8,900 bases of DNA, taken from contig CAZCUR010000096.1 in NCBI GenBank assembly GCA_964501815.1, positions 1-8,900 on the forward strand. Reading direction: 5' to 3'. The notes under the pieces were generated by a model, which saw nothing but the letters and a program-made list of their open reading frames with translations, did not search any database and was not told the origin of the DNA. Position 1 is the first letter of the stretch. The number at the start of each line of letters is the position of its first letter. The translations under genes and the position numbers were made by a program. This DNA comes from Geothermobacter sp964501815. Lineage in GTDB: Bacteria; Desulfobacterota; Desulfuromonadia; Desulfuromonadales; Geothermobacteraceae. Positions 6,150 through 8,900 of this stretch are shown here, piece by piece.

Positions 6150-6408
6150 GTCACACCTCCTGTTCTCGTTTGTCCTGGTTCGATGGTAGCCGGAGGTGAT
6201 GGTGAAAACAGCTGACATCCATCCGGATTGGCCCCGATGTCGGCCTTTTTTCATGTCGTTTCAGGATGTTGGACAGGCCGATGTCGGGGTGAGGAGGCAG
6301 GATTTTCTTTTGGAAAAGGCTCCGGACCGCCAATTTCATCCCCCTCCCATGAGCGGAACGGGATAAAATCCGCTAGACTGAAGGCAACATCCCTTCTGCG
6401 GAGGAACC

Positions 6409-7086
6409 ATGGATCAACTCGACCACATTGCCGGTATCATCGCCCTGACCATGGGCGCCGCCTGGGCCAGCGGCATCAATCTCTATGCGGCCATCGTCAT
6501 GCTTGGCCTGCTTGGTCAGTCCGGCAACCTGACCCTGCCGCCCGATCTGCAGATTCTCGCCAACCCGCTGGTGATCGGAGCGGCCGGACTGATGTACATC
6601 ATCGAATTTTTTGCCGACAAGGTTCCCGGAGTCGATACCACCTGGGACACCCTGCATACCTTCATCCGCATCCCGGCGGGCGCGGCCCTGGCCGCCGGCG
6701 CCGTCGGTGACATGAACCAGGCCGTGACCCTGGCGGCCGCCATTGCCGGCGGCGGACTCGCTGCCGCGACCCATGCCACCAAGGCCGGCACCCGGGTCGT
6801 CGTCAATACCTCTCCGGAACCGTTCAGCAACTGGGCCCTGTCCATCAGTGAGGATGTCGCCGTCTTTGCCGGTCTCTGGGCCGCGCTGAATCACCCCTGG
6901 CTCTTTCTCGGGCTTCTGATTCTGTTCATTCTGCTGCTGGTCTGGCTCCTGCCCAAAATCTGGCGCGGCATTCGCCGTATCTTCGCCTGGATCGGCCGAC
7001 TCTTTTCCGGCAAACCGACACCGGAACCGTCCGAAAACGGGATAAAGCCCGGACCGCCTGCATCGCCCCCCGAAAATCAGCCGTAA
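6409..7086 (+). CDS. DUF4126 family membrane protein
   Basis: A 225-residue integral membrane protein that I recognise as DUF4126. The N-terminal MGAAWASGINLYAAIVMLGL, the FFADKVPGVDTTWDTLHT segment after the second hydrophobic helix, and THATKAGTR...NTSPEPFSNW are typical. About five hydrophobic segments are visible (near 6-35, 50-68, 83-100, 104-122 and 150-180), several Ala/Gly-rich as in small transporters. The C-terminus is basic then Pro-rich and probably cytoplasmic. The function of the family is not established. GGAGG at 6400-6404 supports the start. It stands alone between the divergent histidine-rich gene and the hemerythrin gene. Confidence 0.9.
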   Translation: MDQLDHIAGIIALTMGAAWASGINLYAAIVMLGLLGQSGNLTLPPDLQILANPLVIGAAGLMYIIEFFADKVPGVDTTWDTLHTFIRIPAGAALAAGAVGDMNQAVTLAAAIAGGGLAAATHATKAGTRVVVNTSPEPFSNWALSISEDVAVFAGLWAALNHPWLFLGLLILFILLLVWLLPKIWRGIRRIFAWIGRLFSGKPTPEPSENGIKPGPPASPPENQP

Positions 7087-7114
7087 CCAGCTCCATCTGC
7101 CAGGTTCAGCTTAA

Positions 7115-7128
7115 GGAACTGCTGTTCC
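7115..7128. promoter_or_regulatory. Inverted repeat upstream of the hemerythrin gene
   Basis: GGAAC-TGCT-GTTCC is a perfect five-base-arm dyad with a four-base spacer in the 85-bp gap before the hemerythrin gene. It may be an operator or a short RNA hairpin. It is not the TTGAC-type site seen earlier. No T-tract follows, so it is not a terminator. Confidence 0.3.
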
Positions 7129-7171
7129 GGCCGATAAGTAGGACAAGCCCAATCACTTCCAGGAGAAGCCT

Positions 7172-7579
7172 ATGGAGCTGATCAAGTGGCGCTCGGCCTA
7201 CGAAACCGGTCTTGGCATGTTCGACGATGAGCACAAGGTTCTGGTCGGCATGATCAACCGTCTCTATGGCGCCCTGCGAGACGGAAAGGAGGACCAGGTG
7301 CTGCGTTCCCTCCTCGAGGAGCTGATCGGTTATACGCGCGATCATTTTGCTCACGAGGAAGAGTGGATGGAGCGCAAGCAGTATCCTGATATCGAGCAGC
7401 ACCGGTTCGAGCACAACTCCTTCCGCAGCACCATCAAGGACCTGCACAGAATGGTCAACCAGGGCGTCGAAGGTCTTGGCCGGCCGTTGTTGCAGATGCT
7501 GCGCGACTGGCTGGTCCATCACATTCAGGAAGTCGATGCCAAATACGGGCAGTTCGCCCGGGAGAGTGAACTCGGTTGA
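7172..7579 (+). CDS. Bacteriohemerythrin
   Basis: A 135-residue single-domain hemerythrin that binds O2 (and in some members NO) at a carboxylate-bridged di-iron site. All expected ligands are present: His21 (DDEH), His58 and Glu62 (HFAHE), His77 and His81 (HRFEH), His117 and Asp122 (HIQEVD). The H-x3-E, H-x3-H and H-x4-D spacing is canonical and the length is normal for the stand-alone form. No signal peptide is present, so it is cytoplasmic. AGGAG at 7161-7165 fixes the start. The REC-PilZ gene begins 33 bp downstream and is probably in the same transcript. Likely roles are O2 scavenging or storage that protects oxygen-sensitive enzymes, or sensing. Confidence 0.95.
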   Translation: MELIKWRSAYETGLGMFDDEHKVLVGMINRLYGALRDGKEDQVLRSLLEELIGYTRDHFAHEEEWMERKQYPDIEQHRFEHNSFRSTIKDLHRMVNQGVEGLGRPLLQMLRDWLVHHIQEVDAKYGQFARESELG

Positions 7580-7612
7580 ACCTTGGGCCGGGGAGGGGGA
7601 AAGGCAGATCCC

Positions 7613-8416
7613 ATGGAGCGAAAACCGGTCATCCTGCTGGCTGACGAATCGGACTTTTTTCTCGGTCTGCAGCGCCAGTTTCTGCGTGACTCTCAGGTGA
7701 AGGTTATCACCTTGCAATCGGCTGACTCGGTTGAACCCCACGCGCGTCAGCTTCGCCCGGCCCTGATTGTCATGGACCGTTTCGCACCCGGCTATGAAGG
7801 GATGCTCTGCTGCGCACGGCTCAAGGGGGACCCAGGCACACGGGAGATCCCCGTTGTCCTGCTGGTCGCGGAAAAGGATGCGCATGAGCGGGAGCTGGCT
7901 CTGAAATCCGGCTGCGATGGTCTGCTGACCAAGCCTCTTGAGCGCAATGCCTATCTGGCCATGGGGCGCCGCTTCCTGCCTGCTATTGACCGGCGCATGC
8001 GCCGGGTTTTGTGCCATGCGTCCGTCTTTTTCAGCACCGTTTCCGGCAGCGACTATGGGCATACCGTCGATATCAGCATCGGCGGGGTTTTCATCGAAAG
8101 CCGCTGCCCGGTCAAGACCGGCGACCACCTGAAACTGTCCTTTGCTTTACCCGGCACCAACAGCGGCCTCATCGAAGTCGAAGGGCAGGTGGCCTGGATC
8201 AACCCCGTGGAGAAACCGGTACGTTCCAGCTATCCCCCGGGATTCGGCGTCCGGTTCGAACAGGTCGACCCGACCGCCCAGGCTGCGATTCAGAACTACG
8301 TCGAATCGCAACCCGATACCTGGCAGCGCCCAGGCGCCAGGTCTGTCGGCCTTGGCTGGCAGGCCTTTCTGCCGCCCCCTGAGGAATCAGCCGCCGGTCT
8401 GTTTTCATCTCGCTGA
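7613..8416 (+). CDS. REC-PilZ response regulator (c-di-GMP binding)
   Basis: A 267-residue cytoplasmic protein. The N-terminal receiver domain (about 5-122) has the acidic pair Asp11/Glu12, the phosphoacceptor Asp55 (LIVMD) and Lys107 (LLTKPL). The C-terminal PilZ domain (about 127-235) has RxxxR (Arg127, Arg131) and DISIGG (Asp153-Gly158), the two c-di-GMP-binding motifs. A Pro-rich tail of about 30 residues follows. The ATG at 7613 has AAAGG at 7600-7604. A TTG at 7583 would add ten Gly-rich residues and is unlikely. No cognate kinase gene is adjacent. Such proteins typically couple a phosphorelay and c-di-GMP to motility, surface behaviour or exopolysaccharide. Its position behind a hemerythrin suggests a link to O2 or NO conditions, but this is inferred. 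Confidence 0.92.
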   Translation: MERKPVILLADESDFFLGLQRQFLRDSQVKVITLQSADSVEPHARQLRPALIVMDRFAPGYEGMLCCARLKGDPGTREIPVVLLVAEKDAHERELALKSGCDGLLTKPLERNAYLAMGRRFLPAIDRRMRRVLCHASVFFSTVSGSDYGHTVDISIGGVFIESRCPVKTGDHLKLSFALPGTNSGLIEVEGQVAWINPVEKPVRSSYPPGFGVRFEQVDPTAQAAIQNYVESQPDTWQRPGARSVGLGWQAFLPPPEESAAGLFSSR

Positions 8417-8430
8417 GCATCTGTCATAAT
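8402..8430 (+). promoter_or_regulatory. Sigma-70-type promoter for the thioesterase gene
   Basis: TTTTCA (8402-8407), a 17-bp spacer and CATAAT (8425-8430, five of six consensus matches) are preceded by TGT, an extended -10. The predicted start is near 8437. The promoter overlaps the last codons and stop of the REC-PilZ gene, so the thioesterase gene can be transcribed independently. Confidence 0.6.
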
Positions 8431-8452
8431 CCCGGTGCACGCCTGCACCGGG
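8431..8452. promoter_or_regulatory. Perfect palindrome over the predicted thioesterase transcription start
   Basis: CCCGGTGCA and TGCACCGGG are perfect nine-base inverted arms around a four-base loop. The left arm begins right after the -10 element, and the right arm runs into the GGGAGG ribosome-binding site (8450-8455). If transcription begins near 8437 the full hairpin cannot form in that mRNA, which favours a DNA operator. On read-through transcripts from upstream it would form a hairpin that covers part of the ribosome-binding site. Confidence 0.55.
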
Positions 8453-8459
8453 AGGTCCC

Positions 8460-8873
8460 ATGTCAGCCACTGTTACAACTGAACTGCGTGTCCGTTATGC
8501 CGAAACCGATGCCCAGGGGGTGGTGCATCACGCCAACTACCTGGTCTGGTTTGAACTCGGCCGTTCCGCCTGGCTGCGCGCCCACGGTCTGCGGTACGCG
8601 GAATGGGAACGGGCCGGCCTGTTTGTCGTCGTGGCCGAGGCGACGGCGCGCTATCGCGCCCCTGCCTTTTACGACGACCTTGTCCGCCTGGAAGTCAAGC
8701 TGACCCGCGTGCGCGCCGGGTATTTTGAATTCGCCTACCGGGTTCTCAATGAACAGGGGACGATTCTGGCCGAAGGGCAGACCCGGCACCTGGTGGTCGG
8801 TGTCGACAAGAAGCCGGCCAGATTGCCGGATGATATGTTTCAGCGGCTGAAGCGGGCAGCGGAAACGGTCTGA
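8460..8873 (+). CDS. YbgC-like hotdog acyl-CoA thioesterase
   Basis: A 137-residue single hotdog-fold protein of the 4-hydroxybenzoyl-CoA thioesterase/YbgC family. RYAETDAQGVVHHANYLVWF (residues 12-31) is the family signature, with Asp17 as the likely catalytic residue. The usual EATARYRAPAFYDD and EGQTRHLVVG segments follow. It would hydrolyse acyl-CoA thioesters in the cytoplasm. The substrate is not evident. YbgC homologues are often linked to tol-pal genes, but none are seen here. GGAGG at 8451-8455 supports the start. The remaining 27 bases of the window after the stop hold nothing recognisable. Confidence 0.93.
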   Translation: MSATVTTELRVRYAETDAQGVVHHANYLVWFELGRSAWLRAHGLRYAEWERAGLFVVVAEATARYRAPAFYDDLVRLEVKLTRVRAGYFEFAYRVLNEQGTILAEGQTRHLVVGVDKKPARLPDDMFQRLKRAAETV

Positions 8874-8900
8874 ACAAAGGTCGGGCACAACATCAAAAAA

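Noticed and set aside
6230..6251. GGCC-N8-GGCC followed by T6, resembling a plus-strand terminator
   Set aside because: The stem is only four pairs and no plus-strand gene ends upstream of it. It lies in the region before the minus-strand gene.
6235..6288. Direct repeat of CCGATGTCGG in the gap 6150-6408
   Set aside because: Only two 10-bp copies, each self-complementary by chance in GC-rich DNA, with no promoter or gene context I could tie them to.
6361..6377. TAAAAT and TAGACT hexamers as a promoter for the DUF4126 gene
   Set aside because: No acceptable -35 hexamer at 16-18 bp spacing was found, so I do not call a promoter.
8463..8888. Minus-strand open frame opposite the thioesterase gene
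   Set aside because: The plus-strand protein has a full hotdog signature and a good ribosome-binding site. The opposite frame has neither.

Overview
The window looks like chromosomal DNA from a GC-rich anaerobic deltaproteobacterium of the Desulfuromonas/Geobacter/Pelobacter type. The clues are a nine-CXXCH cytochrome, a hybrid-cluster-type ferredoxin, HcpR-like (CRP/FNR family) operators, a bacteriohemerythrin and a REC-PilZ regulator. This placement is inferred from gene content only.

Left part (1-5768, + strand). A tightly packed run begins with the tail of an unidentified gene. It continues with a PstS-like periplasmic binding protein, a dCache-HAMP-PAS membrane sensor that has no output domain, a probable lipoprotein, and a hydroxylamine-oxidoreductase-like multiheme cytochrome. 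These genes overlap at ATGA or GTGA junctions. Next come a YgbA-family protein (linked to nitric oxide stress in enterobacteria) and a two-cluster ferredoxin-like protein. A strong bidirectional hairpin terminator ends the run at 5735-5768. An FNR/HcpR-type palindrome sits before ygbA and another before the ferredoxin gene. Each lies exactly 29.5 bp upstream of a conserved (G/C)ATGAT -10 element, the spacing of a class II activated promoter. I read this as a nitrogen-oxide/nitrosative-stress module: a multiheme redox enzyme, YgbA and an electron carrier, probably under an HcpR-like NO-responsive activator. The binding protein and sensor may add an input step. This is the most interesting part of the window.

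Middle (5769-7100). A small secreted histidine-rich protein lies on the minus strand, convergent with the operon and sharing its terminator. It is followed, after a 259-bp gap in which I see no gene, by a DUF4126 membrane protein on the plus strand.

Right part (7101-8900, + strand). A bacteriohemerythrin with all seven iron ligands is followed 33 bp later by a REC-PilZ response regulator. Next is a YbgC-like hotdog acyl-CoA thioesterase with its own extended -10 promoter and a perfect 9-bp-arm palindrome over the predicted transcription start. No RNA genes, mobile elements or CRISPR arrays were seen.
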